Source: Chara braunii
Lineage: Eukaryota > Streptophyta > Charophyceae > Charales > Characeae
Assembly (NCBI GenBank): GCA_003427395.1
Contig: BFEA01000489.1
Coordinates: forward strand, 789,521 to 837,172
Length of the DNA stretch: 47,652 nt
Reading direction: 5' to 3'
The notes beneath the pieces were generated by a model that made no database searches, was not told where the DNA came from, and saw nothing but the letters and a program-made list of their open reading frames with translations. Positions within the stretch are counted from its first letter, which is position 1. Each line of letters opens with the position of its first letter. This document shows positions 22,531 to 33,276 of the stretch, piece by piece. A program made the position numbers and the translations under genes.

Positions 22531-23115
22531 GTGACCTAATCAAGAAAATAAAATAGCAAGCATGGGGGGGAGGCGGGAGGAAAAATAAATAAACAGTGAA
22601 ATTTTGAGAGAAAAGCGAAAATAAATAAATAAATAATTAAAAAAATTAAAGAAATAAGTAAACAAAATGTGAAGAGATAAATAATATTTATTTTTTTGAA
22701 AATTTTAACAGCATTTCCCTACCCCCCATGGGGTTAAGAATGTGCCAAGGAAAAGGAGATGCCAAGATAAGCACACTAAGTTTCAAAATGCCAAAAATTA
22801 AAAAATTCAGAAAATAAATAAAGAAATAAGAAAGAGATAAATAAATAAAGAAATAAATAAATAAGTAGATGAGGGAGATAAATGAAGTGTCTGATTTTTA
22901 AAAAAATTTCGGCAACATTTTGTTACCCCCATGGGGTTGAAGTATGCCGTCATGAAGAAAGGCGAAGTAAAATGAGAAGATTTTGCCAGCACTTCGCTGC
23001 CCCCAAGCGGTCAAAATGTGTTGAAAAAGACTAAGTGAAAGAAAAACAGAAAATTTTGGCAGCACTCCGTTAGCCCCACGGGGTCGGAATGTGTGCCGAA
23101 TGCAAGAATGACGAA
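22531..23115. repeat. AT-rich stretch with four CCCCATGGGG-centred units
   Basis: A (AAATA)n-rich stretch carries four copies of a block of about 50 bp at roughly 22694, 22895, 22976 and 23046. Each reads AAATTTTGGCAGCACTTCG, then a palindromic CCCCATGGGG-like core, then a GGAATGTGTGC-like end. The second has GGCAACATTTTG, and the third has CCCCCAAGCGG in place of the palindrome. Spacing is irregular. It ends against the Harbinger left terminus and may be the older insertion site. Confidence 0.75.
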
Positions 23116-23137
23116 GGGCCTCATTAGACACTCCTTG
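23116..23137 (+). repeat. Left terminal inverted repeat of the Harbinger element
   Basis: Starts GGGCCTC, as many PIF/Harbinger ends start GGGCC. It matches the right end over 21 bases with one A/G difference. Confidence 0.9.
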
Positions 23138-23211
23138 TGAACCCGAAATCCACAAGGAATTGCTCGTTCCACCTGTCCTCGGCGATGATTCTCGAAAAAA
23201 AAAGTGAAAAC

Positions 23212-23235
23212 AGCACAAGGAAATTTCCTTATGGC
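23212..23235. promoter_or_regulatory. Left subterminal palindrome
   Basis: GCACAAGGAAATTTCCTTAT is a near-palindrome about 96 bp from the left end. The perfect form is at 28230-28254 near the right end. Symmetric placement suggests a protein-binding site for transposition. A half-site (CACAAGGAATT) lies at 23151. Confidence 0.6.
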
Positions 23236-23874
23236 GTCCTTGTGGCCACAACCATTTTTTCCTAACCCCCAAGGGACCTCCTGTGGTCCCTCAGAGCACA
23301 AGGAAGCGCGAAATTCGGAGCGGCGAAGGCATGCGTCGACGCACAGTTTCGGTTTGAGGGTGGTCCAGACGTGGTCCACCGCACGGGAGCACGGACATCC
23401 CTGCCTCCACCGTCTCCACGACACCCCAACGGCTCCAAACGGTCACCGTTCCCGTGAGGCCTCCGTCCGTCTATGCGATTTGCCGGCTGGTGTCATGCGG
23501 TCTGCTGTGGCGGGCGATCGTCGACAACGGTCCGAAATTCGAATGCTCTTCCCAGTCGGCGCTGCGTTCGACGACGACAATTTCATTTGTGAAGATCATC
23601 GTTTTCTTCGTTTGTCGCCACGCCTTGCACGTTGGAGCACAGATCTTCCCTCGATCTTTCTTGTGTCGACGGGCTTGTTCGGTGGACGGTCGACCGCTGA
23701 AGTCGGTTTGTTGCCCTTTCCACTGCCCTTACATGGCCGACCTGTTGCACAGGCGGCCTCTGCTGCTCCTCGCCGTCGTGCTGCTTCTCATCGTTGTCTT
23801 CTTCCACGTGTTTTTTGTTCGGCCTGGTCCCTGTCGCGGCTCACAAAAGGAGATCTCCCAAGAACAGCGACAGG

Positions 23875-25395
23875 ATGGATCGACGAGTGACCAACGGCAG
23901 AACGGCAAACACGACAGCAGGAGCGAGCAATCGGCAACGCAATGCGGGGTCTGTGGCGAAGCAGCCATACTACCCGACGTTGTATGCTCACCTGCCTTCT
24001 CATGAGATTCCTCTTCCGCCGTCGGATGACGAGGGGGAAGACGTCAGGTCGTCGACTTTGCCATTGGGAAGTGGTTCGGCACAGCAATGGGCGGCGACGT
24101 AATCGTACGGTGGCAGGGGGGCAGAGACCCCGTGGTCTTACACGTCACTGTTGAACGAGGGGTTGTGCGACGACGACGACAATGCAACAGTTGATCTGAG
24201 CTTCCAGTTGTCCAGCAGCAGCGAAGCAGCGGCAACGCACACTCGCAATGATCATCAATCCCCCACCCAGATGGGGATTACGCGGAGAAGACGTACGTTG
24301 GTCTGTGCAGGCCGCAAGACGACTGTCTGCCTCAATCGCTTCACGATGGTGGCGGGAATCAAAATGTGTCATTGACGAACGGCAGAAGGGGAGTCGGCGC
24401 GGATCAACGTCCGGAGTGAATGCGCTTATCACCTCCGTCGCGAAGCGGATCCGGGAGTCCTCGAGAACGGAGGGACATGAGGATTTTCCTGAGGGAGGTG
24501 CGCACGTTGAACGCAACGGCAGGCAGCTGTGGGCAGAGTGCAGGCAGACCTTCGGTCAAGCTGGAGCGGAGACAATAACGAGAGGGGTGCAACGGCTCCA
24601 CGTCGACGAAGGCGATGACGCGGCTGTTGAGGAGCCCCTGGACTGTGACAACGTTAAGGGTGATGAGGATTGCAACTCTGACGATTTGCCTGAGATTAGA
24701 CCCCTTGGGAGGAAGGTGAGGAATGGCGGTGCGAGTGCGAAGAATGGTCCCGCTCCGAGAAATCGATGGGATAAGAAAATGGATGACGACACCGGCGGGA
24801 GCGATGGCAAGGTCGGCCGGAATTTCTGGTCGGTCAGAGACACGATCGCACTCGTGAGGGCGAGAAGGGATCAGGATCTATATATCGCCGGCATGGGACA
24901 CAGTTTCGCCCCCATGAAAAGCAGGGAATGGAGGTGGGAGGACGTGCGGGCGAGGTTTCAGACGATAAGCGTCACGAGGAAGGGCATCGACTCAGGAAGA
25001 AATGGGACAACTTGATGGAGCAATTCAAGAAGGTTCACAAGTTTCAGAACCTTTCTGGCGGGAAAAACTACTTCGAGCTTGCTTCATCAGCCGAGCGATC
25101 GGAGTGCTTCAACTTCGTCATGGACTGGAGTGTGTATGACGAGATGGAGGCCATGACGAAGGGGGATCACACGATCCACCCAAAGAATTTGGCGGACATG
25201 GAAGCTGCAGGATTTGTGGTGGCGCGTTTGGATAACGGATTGTTGACGGCCTTTCCCTTCGTTGCGCACATGTACAACATGTCGCTCCTGCGTGTAGACG
25301 CCCGACGTTTTTGGTCGTCCACTCTGGCAGGGGTGATTTGTGACTTCGCTCGTCATCGTCTGTGGATGTGGTTAGTGTGTCGGTGCTGCAAGTAG
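23875..25395 (+). pseudogene. Harbinger ORF1, trihelix/SANT-like DNA-binding protein, broken
   Basis: I start it at the ATG at 23875 (MDRRVTNGRT), whose frame continues through TPWSYTSLLNEGL. The DNA-binding part reads NFWSVRDTIALVRARRDQD...WRWEDVRARF...VTRKGIDSG, then in another frame KKWDNLMEQFKKVHKFQNLSG and later residues to KNLADMEAAGF. Tryptophan spacing fits a trihelix or Myb/SANT-like fold. Three breaks are visible: TAA at 24100-24102, a frame change between 24250 and 24375, and a single-base loss near 24998 inside the DNA-binding domain. In PIF/Harbinger elements this protein helps nuclear import and DNA contact by the transposase. This copy cannot supply it. Confidence 0.8.
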
Positions 25396-26331
25396 AGGAG
25401 TGACGATAGACGACGTTGTCTTCAACACGTTGTAGGAGGGATTTCGATTTTTGTGATCATGTTGTGTATTGTTGTCAGCGCAGCTTGCTGCGAAACAAGT
25501 TGATTGCGCTTAGACCGCACCTTTAATTTTTTAATCTTGGGTCTTTTGTTTTCGTCAGTTCGCTGGCGAGACTAATTAGTCATTGAACAGTTTGAATAGT
25601 CGTTCTCATTAAACATGAATACTTGTTCGCTTGTTCGATGTGCATGCACGCATTTCATCTTGATTTGCTTATGTTATTGTCGCTCATTTGTTTGTTGTTT
25701 TCGTTTTTTTTTTCTTTCCGTTTTCCCAATGCCAACCAAAAACCGTGTTTGTGTTTTATTTCAACAGGCTAAGGAAGACAAAGCGCACAACCCCATACAG
25801 CATACGAAGTCCGAGAAAACGTGTTGTGAACATGCAATGGCACAGTGCATCTTCGTCCGTGTTGATCATCGCAATGAAATAGCAACACAAACAATGAGAA
25901 CACGTACTGGAAATTGACGATACAAACATTGAAAGAAAATTACGAAATCGTTCATCATTTCATTAAAATGACTTTAAAATGCAAGGCAGGAGGGGACAAG
26001 TTTCAGGCCCAACTGAATGACCAACACTGCTCTCTCTTCTAAAAGACACTTGCTGTTCCAAAAAATGGTGCACTTGACACCCGCAGTGCGCCGTGTCCCC
26101 ACTACATAACGTAAACGCCAATAAAAAAACTCCAAGAACAACGGCAACGCACATCCACCAATCGCGACTTCGACGAACTGCGACCTTCAATGCAAACTAC
26201 CAACCCCAAGGCGGGACGCGCACTAACTAGTAACAACCTAATCAAGGTTGGACGAAACAACGAATATGCCCTATGGCCAATGCTGCAATGACTACACTTC
26301 CACGCGATGTCGTCCACCATGTGAACACGAC
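25396..26331. other. Inter-ORF region of the Harbinger element
   Basis: The tail-to-tail 3-prime regions of ORF1 and transposase. T-rich to about 25750, then balanced. I see no gene. Polyadenylation is likely here in both directions, but no single signal stands out. Confidence 0.5.
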
Positions 26332-27465
26332 TCAATCGTGTTTCATTCGTTCCGCCAGAGCATTCCTCAGGGTCAACGCTTCCCTCGTCAAGGTGATCAT
26401 CGTCACAGGCTCAAGGGGCTCTTCAATCCCCAAGTCCACACGACGTTGCACACCATTAGCGTCGACCTCCCATACCAGATTCTCATCGAACGAGATTCCT
26501 GCGTCGATCAGTATGGTGTGCAGTATACACACGGCGGTGAACTGCGGCGGGAGCATGTCCAGGTTGGTTTTCTGTGTCCGTAGAAACAACCGCCACATGC
26601 CTTTCAGCCTGTCGAACGCCCTCTCCACCACTCCCCTCGCCACCTTCTGCTTGTTGTCAAAGCACTCCTTGTCGACGCGCTGATTGACGCCTCCATACGT
26701 GACGACCATCCATTCCGAAGGGGGGTAGCCATTGTCCGCCAGGACGTACCCGTTCGTCTTGACACCGAACGGTAGTGTCACAGGGGGACAAAGGAACAAC
26801 GACCCCTCCTCCGCTCGCTGCGACAGGCTGGACAACTGGAGCACCCTGATGTCGTGGCAGCTACCCGGGTATCCCATGTGCACATCGAGCACGTGCAAGT
26901 CCAGGTCGACGACAACCTGCGCGACGATGGAGAAACGGTGCTTCCTGTTGTAGTAGTTTTCGCTTGGTGCGTTCGCCGGCTTGTCCACGTAGATGTGAGT
27001 ACAGTCAATGCAATTGTGGTAGTTGGGGAACCATTTACGAGTGAACGCCCGCAGAACGACGAGTTTACAAACTCCAGCTGGCCAGGCGATCTTCTCTCCG
27101 AATACCCTTAGTCGCGCGGCAGTAACGTCGCAGACGACAACCAGGCTAGAAGCTTGTCCAATCCCGAAGTTGCACGTGCTGCTCTCGTACGTCTCCCCTG
27201 TAGCCCACCTGTACAGTGCGTACGCCACAATCTGGTCTGGCTGCAAAGGCTCTCTGTAGAATGTCACCCGCCGCTGAAGATGAGGCGCAAACGCCTTCGC
27301 TATTTTCCGGAACACTTGCGGCGACATTCGAAGCTTATCCCTGAAGTCGTCGTCCGTCACGTCGTTGCATTGCCTGAGGTTTTCCCACGTGCCTCCTCTC
27401 CTGCGCTTCACCCACCACCGCGGCGTCGCTCGTGGAATCACTCCGCAACTCAACGTGTAGCACAA
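26332..27465 (-). CDS. PIF/Harbinger DDE transposase
   Basis: An open frame of 377 codons with the DDE_4 layout: DKLRMSPQVFRKIAKAF (N-terminal helical region), NCIDCTHIYV with the first Asp, GYPGSCHDIRVL, YVLADNGYP with the second Asp, and GVVERAFDRLKGMWRLF with the Glu. All three acidic residues are in place, and the length suits the family's catalytic part. The second residue after the first Asp is usually Gly in G-IDGTHI and is Cys here. There is no ATG at the left edge (first codon TTG), so the true N-terminus is probably an upstream exon, perhaps at 27680-27492. It is the only transposition enzyme here that reads as intact. Confidence 0.93.
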   Translation of the reverse strand: MCYTLSCGVIPRATPRWWVKRRRGGTWENLRQCNDVTDDDFRDKLRMSPQVFRKIAKAFAPHLQRRVTFYREPLQPDQIVAYALYRWATGETYESSTCNFGIGQASSLVVVCDVTAARLRVFGEKIAWPAGVCKLVVLRAFTRKWFPNYHNCIDCTHIYVDKPANAPSENYYNRKHRFSIVAQVVVDLDLHVLDVHMGYPGSCHDIRVLQLSSLSQRAEEGSLFLCPPVTLPFGVKTNGYVLADNGYPPSEWMVVTYGGVNQRVDKECFDNKQKVARGVVERAFDRLKGMWRLFLRTQKTNLDMLPPQFTAVCILHTILIDAGISFDENLVWEVDANGVQRRVDLGIEEPLEPVTMITLTREALTLRNALAERMKHD

Positions 27466-27491
27466 CTGACAACAGCCTCCGACATCGCTAC

Positions 27492-27680
27492 TTATTCGGC
27501 CCCATCGTCCGGAGCTTGCGTTAATGTCCTCTGTCTACTCGCGCGCAACCACTCCTTCTGTCGTCCCAGCTCCCTCTCCTTCTGACATCGAAAAACGATC
27601 GTGGACCCGACCTCCGCCACGGCCTGCAGCTCACGAGGCGTCAACACATCACGTCTACCCTCTCCGCCGCCCTCCATAGC
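27492..27680 (-). CDS. Possible N-terminal exon of the Harbinger transposase
   Basis: An ATG at 27680 opens MEGGGEGRRDVLTPREL..., a charged helical segment of 62 residues that ends at a TAA. It lies directly upstream of the transposase in a different frame. Joining would need an intron or a frameshift, and no clean donor/acceptor pair is obvious. Confidence 0.35.
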   Translation of the reverse strand, partial: AMEGGGEGRRDVLTPRELQAVAEVGSTIVFRCQKERELGRQKEWLRASRQRTLTQAPDDGAE

Positions 27681-28229
27681 CACGACCTGCACACGGACCC
27701 GTCGCTCTGCTGCCGCCTGTGTCGTCCTTCCGCACCCAACGAAGAAGCCGAAGACGCCCGTCGAAAGCTGACCCATTTTCTCTGCTTGTGGTCCCTCACA
27801 CGGAAACGAGGAGCAAGGCGCAGTCGATGTGTGCGAAGATCCACGGCGAAGGACGCACCATACGCTGCCCGCGCAGTCGCAATGGCCGGGGGACGAAGCC
27901 TCTGCTGCCGCTTAGCCCGTTTCCGCAATACGCCGTCTTCGCGCCGCCAGCCACACCTCGTCGTCGTCGTCGCAATAGTCATTCGAACTTCGAATTTCAA
28001 ACGTCGACGCCCTTGGGGTTAATTTTTTTTTCGCATCGCCCGCCGTATGCCGTTTCCCGCCTTACGTCGCTGGATCACGCCGCCTCCACACGAACAAAAG
28101 ACGCTGGACCATGGACGATCGACCCCGGGGCCGCTAATTTCCGTATGGAACGGTCGCGGGCAGGCCACAATGAAACATCCTCGGGGGAGGTCCCCTAGGA
28201 TAAGTGGAACGACGCCGCAAATTTCCGTT

Positions 28230-28254
28230 AAGAGCCACAAGGAAATTTCCTTGT
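28230..28254. promoter_or_regulatory. Right subterminal palindrome
   Basis: GCCACAAGGAAA is followed immediately by its exact reverse complement, a 24-bp perfect palindrome about 35 bp inside the right end. It matches the left subterminal site. Confidence 0.7.
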
Positions 28255-28269
28255 GGCTCAAGGAACTCG

Positions 28270-28291
28270 TAAGGAGTGTCTAACGAGGCCC
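28270..28291 (-). repeat. Right terminal inverted repeat of the Harbinger element
   Basis: Reading inward it is GGGCCTCGTTAGACACTCCT, the partner of 23116-23137. Confidence 0.9.
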
Positions 28292-28299
28292 TAACTCCT

Positions 28300-28860
28300 A
28301 ATCAGATTTAAGGGTGCCGCAAAGAAATTTAAATTTTCAGAATAAAATAAAAGTAAAATGAAAGAAATCAGAAAATGAGAAAAGCGGGTGGGGGATAAGA
28401 TAATTCAATTTTTTGGAAAAGGGAGGAAATATAAATAAAAAGAAAGATAAAAAACAAAAAAAATAGAAAATTTTGAAGTTGGAGGAAAGGGGAATGGAAA
28501 AAAAAATGAAGGATAAAGGAGAGAAATATGTGAGAGAGAGAAAAAGAGTGAAAGGGGAGATGAGGGGTTGAGAGAATGGGAGAGAAAGAGATGGGAAAGG
28601 TGGGTACGAATCAAGAAGCAAGGAGAAAAGATGTGAAAGAAAAGAAAATAAATGAATAGAGTAGAGTAAAACCGTGGGTGGTGGGAAAAAAGGTGAGGTG
28701 TGGAGAGGGGTATGAGTGATGAGAGTGATTAAAGGAAGTGAGTGAGGCAGAAGAGGAAGAAGTAGAGGGGGTGAGTAAGAGTAGAGAGAAAAGGTAGAGA
28801 AAGTGGGTTAGTAGGGAGAGGGAAGAGAGAGGGATGATACCTGGCCCTTGGTGTCTCCAA
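28300..28860. repeat. Purine-rich strand-asymmetric tract
   Basis: Over about 550 bp the plus strand is overwhelmingly A and G, with GAGAGAAA, GGGAGAG and AAAGAAAA blocks and few pyrimidines. The Ser/Phe/Leu ORFs on minus follow from this. It has no fixed period. Confidence 0.85.
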
Positions 28861-30190
28861 AGGCACAAGGTATACCAAGACCAAGAGAGTCTTGGCCTTC
28901 ACTGCAGCAAACCAACTAGAGGAGGGAGGGGGTTGAGATCTTGATCAACCCCTAGCAGCAGCACTGCAGATCCAGGGTGTGCTGTGTGAGCAGACTCTCA
29001 CCACTGTAGAGCAGCCCCTGATCAAGGGGTCTTCATGGTCCACAGTAAACTGCCACGTGGCACTGCAGATGGCCACAGCCACAGGTAGGAGCAACCAGGG
29101 TGTCTCCCCGCCGTCGTGGGGGGGGGGGGGGGAAAATAATTTCCTGCCCGCTGCTGTCCAAGGGGGGGGGGGTAAATAGCTCCCACGATACGTCTTCAAC
29201 ACCAGCGTGCCGCCTCACCAAAGCATACTTGTATTGTGGCGAGTGTGTTATAGGGATGGCTACGCACGTGCATAGCCAACACCTGCCCAGATTCAAACCC
29301 TGGCAGCAACGCGCATCCCAGTCTTGATAAATAAATCCGGGAGGAATCCTCACTAATCCATCATGTTCAGTAAGTGATTGCCTTAAATCTCCAGTTCAAT
29401 TTCAATTTATGGCCTGTCAATTGCATTCTTCGAGTTCACTACTCGTATCCTAAGTTTCATTCAAGTACAAAATATGGCGATTTAACATGAAATTATTAGC
29501 TTGCGCGTACCAATTTAAAATATAATGTCTTATTTTAACGAATAACATATTTTCTAAGGTACTGAGATGTAACAGAATCCGCCAACCAGAATCGGGCTGC
29601 TACTTCTCACCCTTACACACATAAACGTGCATCAAATTTTGTTTTCTACGGACCGACCAGATATTGCAAGGCCACTGATGCTTCCATGATTCAAATTTTG
29701 TTTTGAAGGGGGGACAGGGTATTACAGGGTATAGGAGGGAAGTGATATGGAAGGGATGTTTTGGCGCAGAAGAAGGAGAGAAGGACTACAAAGGAAAGAC
29801 CTCACTCTTAAAACCCCATCCCCCCCCCCCCCCCTTCCATTTTCCTCTGCGCCCTTAAATAGGGATAATATTTTTTTCCCTGTAATGGATCAAAGCCTGC
29901 TCTTTGTGCATCCATATCTTATGTATTCTTTGAATAGCCTCTTTATTCTACAGAAGGATTACGTTGCAAGTGGACTCGTTTTTTGGAAACTCATTTTCTG
30001 AAAACAAACCTATATATTTCCTCGAACATTAGGGACATCAGTTCTACCACAAGAGTCTTCCTACCCTCTCCCCGATCTTCGCTCCCAGTTTGAAACTTAA
30101 ACCTGCCCCTAAACTCTTAGGATTGCTTGCATCAAACGTGTCAGATCTACCTCCTAAACCTATTAGCTATGAATTAACACCAACCCATTT
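28861..30190. other. No gene seen; G-run region and balanced sequence
   Basis: 28861-29350 contains G runs (14 at 29118-29132, 10 at 29162-29172), each followed by a related block (AAAATAATTTCCTGCCCGCT, GTAAATAGCTCCCA). 29350-30190 is AT-balanced with a C run at 29820. A B-box-like GGGTTTGAATCTGGG lies on minus near 29290-29304, but no tRNA fold or A box supports a SINE. Confidence 0.5.
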
Positions 30191-30202
30191 TTGGTTTTGC
30201 AG

Positions 30203-32075
30203 ATGGAACCTGTAATCAGAAGTCTGGTCAATATCAGGGGTTATCCAGCCCTAGATGGGCAGGTTGTCTTATTAGTCTGTGATACTCTCCCAAAACTAGG
30301 CTATTGTGAAGCCAGAATTCTCAAATGCCTCAATCGTGATTCTACCTATCTGGAAGCTTTGCAATTCACTCTCCAAAGAATTGATATGGATAAAACTTTT
30401 TGAGCAACTCTGGATCTCTTAAAGATGTGCCCACCAACGCCAAAGGGGTCCCCAGCGGCAGGAGGAAGCAGGAGCCTAGACGACTACCATTCAGAGCATG
30501 ATGATTTTGATTGTGACCAAAGAAGAGGAGGTTTGAAGAGGCAAAGGGGTTGCCCAACCAAGCCCCTAGGGAAGCCTTTAAGCACTATTCCGGAGAGCCT
30601 TGTTTGGAAAATCTTAGACCTTCCCCCGGACCTCCACATTTAGCCACTAACCTTCACTCCATTGATGGGCTAATCAGTTACCAGGGCATTCCTTCTGCTC
30701 CACAAACCGGCGAATTCTTTATGCCCCCCCCAAGCAGTATCCCCTCCTCGGCCACCATTCCCCCACCTACTGGTCACCCTCCTCCTCTTCATAGTGCAAC
30801 TCACTTTGATTGGACTACCCCTTCTCTAACAGACTCCCAACCAATCACTAGTTTTGCACCCCCCCCCCTCTCTAGAGGATTGCCAAGCCAGACAGACCCT
30901 AGGAATATTTTTCCACCATGGTTCCCTTCTGATTCTGCAACAGACGAAGAGCTTCTGGCCAACTCCTCAAGCTCCTTGAACGGGGTTTGCCCAATCGTCA
31001 TCGAAATGTTTGAGAGCGTCATCGAAGATCTTAAGGAGACGAACGATGACGCATCAGAGGAAGTCAGGTCTCTCAAGAGATTCTACCTGGCTCCTCCATG
31101 GAGCAGACGACTCAATTTTATCCAGCGAGCCATGCAGATTCAAGTAAGTTGGACAAATTTCCCAAGAGAGAAGAGAGAGGGGAAGGGTCTGGTTTTCCAA
31201 ACCCAAGGTTTCCCAAGTAGATTTGCCGATTATTTGTGGCCACCTTTTCTTGACTCTGGAAGAGTCAGAAGGTTTCATCAATGAAGGCTTTGGACCACTA
31301 CGCTTCGGCTTGGCACCACAAAAGCTACTACGCCTCTCCCGGCGAGTAAGTTTTTCCCCACCTTCTACCACAATATTACTTAATTAAGCCTTGAATTTAG
31401 TGCGACTATTTTTCCCCACGATCTTTTCCGTCTGAATTCAAAGCTTGCTTATTCTTATTGGAACCCTGTTGGGGCACTTATTTTGCCTCCCGGCCTTTTT
31501 CGGAAGGGTCTCCTTTATTTTGCTGATGATTCCGCCCCTCCAATCAAGCTAGCTTCCCAATGAAGAAGACCCCCGGGTATGCACCTAACACACTTCTATT
31601 TTGCAGGAAGGGAGAAGTTGATGAGTCTTTGGGGCAACAGAAGCAAAGGAAAAACTGGAAGGGAGCTAAGGGATCTTTCAAGCAATAAGACAAGAGCAAA
31701 ACTTAGGAAGCATAAACCATGGAACCAGGTCTTCCTGTGAGGGAAATTTTGGAATTTTTCAATCATTTTTCCTCTCAATCTGATATAGCTATGACTATGG
31801 ACTACTTGTCCAGACCTTAGGAATGACTCAGAAGAGCGGAGGACTTCAAGGCTGCTTCTCTTGCTGACCATCTTCTTTTTTGGATCAAACTTCTTGGCAA
31901 TAAGGCTGATAAGAAGAAGTCAGTCAGGAACGTCCTCAATTGGATGACTAGGGGTGTCATCTTCAATTTTGTAAGAACTTCCCATACCCCCGAGGAGAAG
32001 ATCGAAGAAGTATGGAAGATGGTAAAACTAGTGCTGAAGGAAAGAGCCTTTAGAATTCGTTATTCGTTAAAATAG
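30203..32075 (+). pseudogene. Aged, unidentified coding region with splice-like signals
   Basis: TTTGGTTTTGCAG ends at 30202 and is followed by an ATG opening MEPVIRSLVNIRGYPALDG; this frame ends at 30403. In the next frame 30550-31284 is open for 244 codons, Pro/Ser-rich then with a charged helix (ESVIEDLKETNDDASEEVRSL). GTAAGT donors occur at 31144 and 31336, and a TTCTATTTTGCAG acceptor precedes 31608. From 31719 a frame starting MEPGLPVREILEFFNHF continues to KERAFRIRYSLK and stops at 32075, with internal TAG 31818 and TGA 31824. I do not recognise the protein. It could be a decayed host gene or an ORF1 of a retroelement. It stands out by lower GC and more natural amino-acid use than its repeat neighbours. 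Confidence 0.4.
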
Positions 32076-32163
32076 GACATTATATTGTGTCCTCTTTCGA
32101 ACGAATTCAGTTTCAGCTGCAGCCTTAGCAACCTAGGCATACCCATCCACTCACCCATCCACT

Positions 32164-32499
32164 CGCCCCATATGCGGAAGTGTATTGAGATCCATACTTG
32201 TTTATAATGAGCAAGGTGTGCCTGATATGCGGAAGTGTGCCGAGATCCAACCTTATGTATAATTCCGATGAGCAAGGCGCCTTGATTGTGTTCTTATCGG
32301 AGAAGTTTGATAAGTGTGCTGAGATCCATACTAAGTCTTATTTTCGATAATGATGAGCAAGGCGCTTTGATTGTATCCTTGTCGGAGAAGTTTGATAAGC
32401 GTGCTGAGATCCATACTTATTTCTGATTGTGATGAGCAAGGTGCCTTGATTGTGATGAGCAAGGTGCCTTGATTGTGATGAGCAAGGTGCCTTGAGCAG
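32164..32499. repeat. Nested tandem repeats, about 84 bp and 23 bp
   Basis: TATGCGGAAGTGT-GAGATCCA blocks occur at about 32170 and 32226. A GATGAGCAAGGCGCCTTGAT plus TGT block recurs at 32268 and 32352 (period about 84 bp), then collapses to exact 23-bp units at 32431, 32454 and 32477. Confidence 0.85.
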
Positions 32500-32559
32500 C
32501 ACAACCTGTGACCCCCACTGATGGATAATCACAGCAACACAATGACGTCGACTCCTTAA

Positions 32560-33000
32560 TGTGTTTGAATGTTGGAACGTCGAAAGTTCCGGTGGGCAGA
32601 GTTGAGGAAGGGAAGAAGGGAACTACCGCGCTTACTGCTCTGGGATTGAGCCTTCCCCCAATCCCCCATAAGAGCAGCGTGCTGCTCTTATGAGTGCCAC
32701 ATAGTGCGCCGGCCCGTATCGGGGCCGGCCACCTTAATCCAGGCCGACTTCATGTCGGGCACTGGTCTTATGGGTGCCACATAGTGCGCCGCGTTGCAGT
32801 GATACGAGCGGAAAAAGGGATTTGAAACCCCAACCTTACGTTACTCACACATGGCTTGTGAATGATGCAGCGTAAGCTCACGCCCTCGCCTATATAGGCT
32901 AGGCGCGCTCTCGCAGCGGAACAATCAACAAGAAAAAGTTATCGGTGCACCTGAGCAGTGGGGCGGAATAGGCAGTTGGACAGCAGGCGACCACTGCGGT
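32560..33000. other. Repeat-derived region with a duplicated block and a TATA-like palindrome
   Basis: CTTATGAGTGCCACATAGTG and CGCCG recur at about 32687 and 32766. GGCCGG-rich hairpins lie between. CCTATATAGG at 32891-32900 is palindromic and TATA-like. It might be an LTR or SINE fragment: GGGGTTTCAAATCCC on minus at about 32817-32832 resembles a tRNA B box. No gene is seen. Confidence 0.4.
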
Positions 33001-33276
33001 GAATTCAGAGAAACCAGTGCCCCCACAGAGTTGCTCCCAGCGAGGCCGTTACGTGATGGCGCAGGGGCGACTCACGGCACGCGGGAACGCAAGCAGCACC
33101 GCGGACGGCACGTGGAAATGCAAGATGAATCTCACGCCCGCGACTGTGTCTAAAACTGCCATGCACCCCAATAAAAAATTTCCACAAGTGGACTAATTCT
33201 AAGAGCAGTGCAAAAGCAGAACAGGACGAGCGCAGGTGAAAACGAACGAGTACCGTAATTGGCAAGCAATTCGAAA

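Larger units (their letters stand above)
23116..28291. mobile_element. PIF/Harbinger transposon, about 5.2 kb
   Basis: The ends are inverted repeats: GGGCCTCATTAGACACTCCT at 23116 and, reading inward from 28291, GGGCCTCGTTAGACACTCCT, one mismatch in the first 20 bases. TAA follows at 28292-28294 and GAA precedes at 23113-23115, a one-base-diverged form of the 3-bp TWA duplication typical of the superfamily. Inside are a trihelix-type ORF1 on plus and a DDE transposase on minus, convergent, the two-gene layout of PIF/Harbinger. A palindrome near each end may bind ORF1 or the transposase. Confidence 0.92.

Noticed and set aside
14506-22600. LTR pair of the chromovirus
   Set aside because: The two flanks share only a short GGTTTGAGTG word; one flank is disturbed by the gap, and no TG...CA boundaries or primer site could be set.
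29280-29320. tRNA or SINE head on minus
   Set aside because: Only a B-box-like word was found; no A box at the right distance and no cloverleaf.
32810-32905. tRNA-like gene on minus (GGGGTTTCAAATCCC)
   Set aside because: The acceptor and anticodon arms do not pair; at best a diverged SINE fragment.
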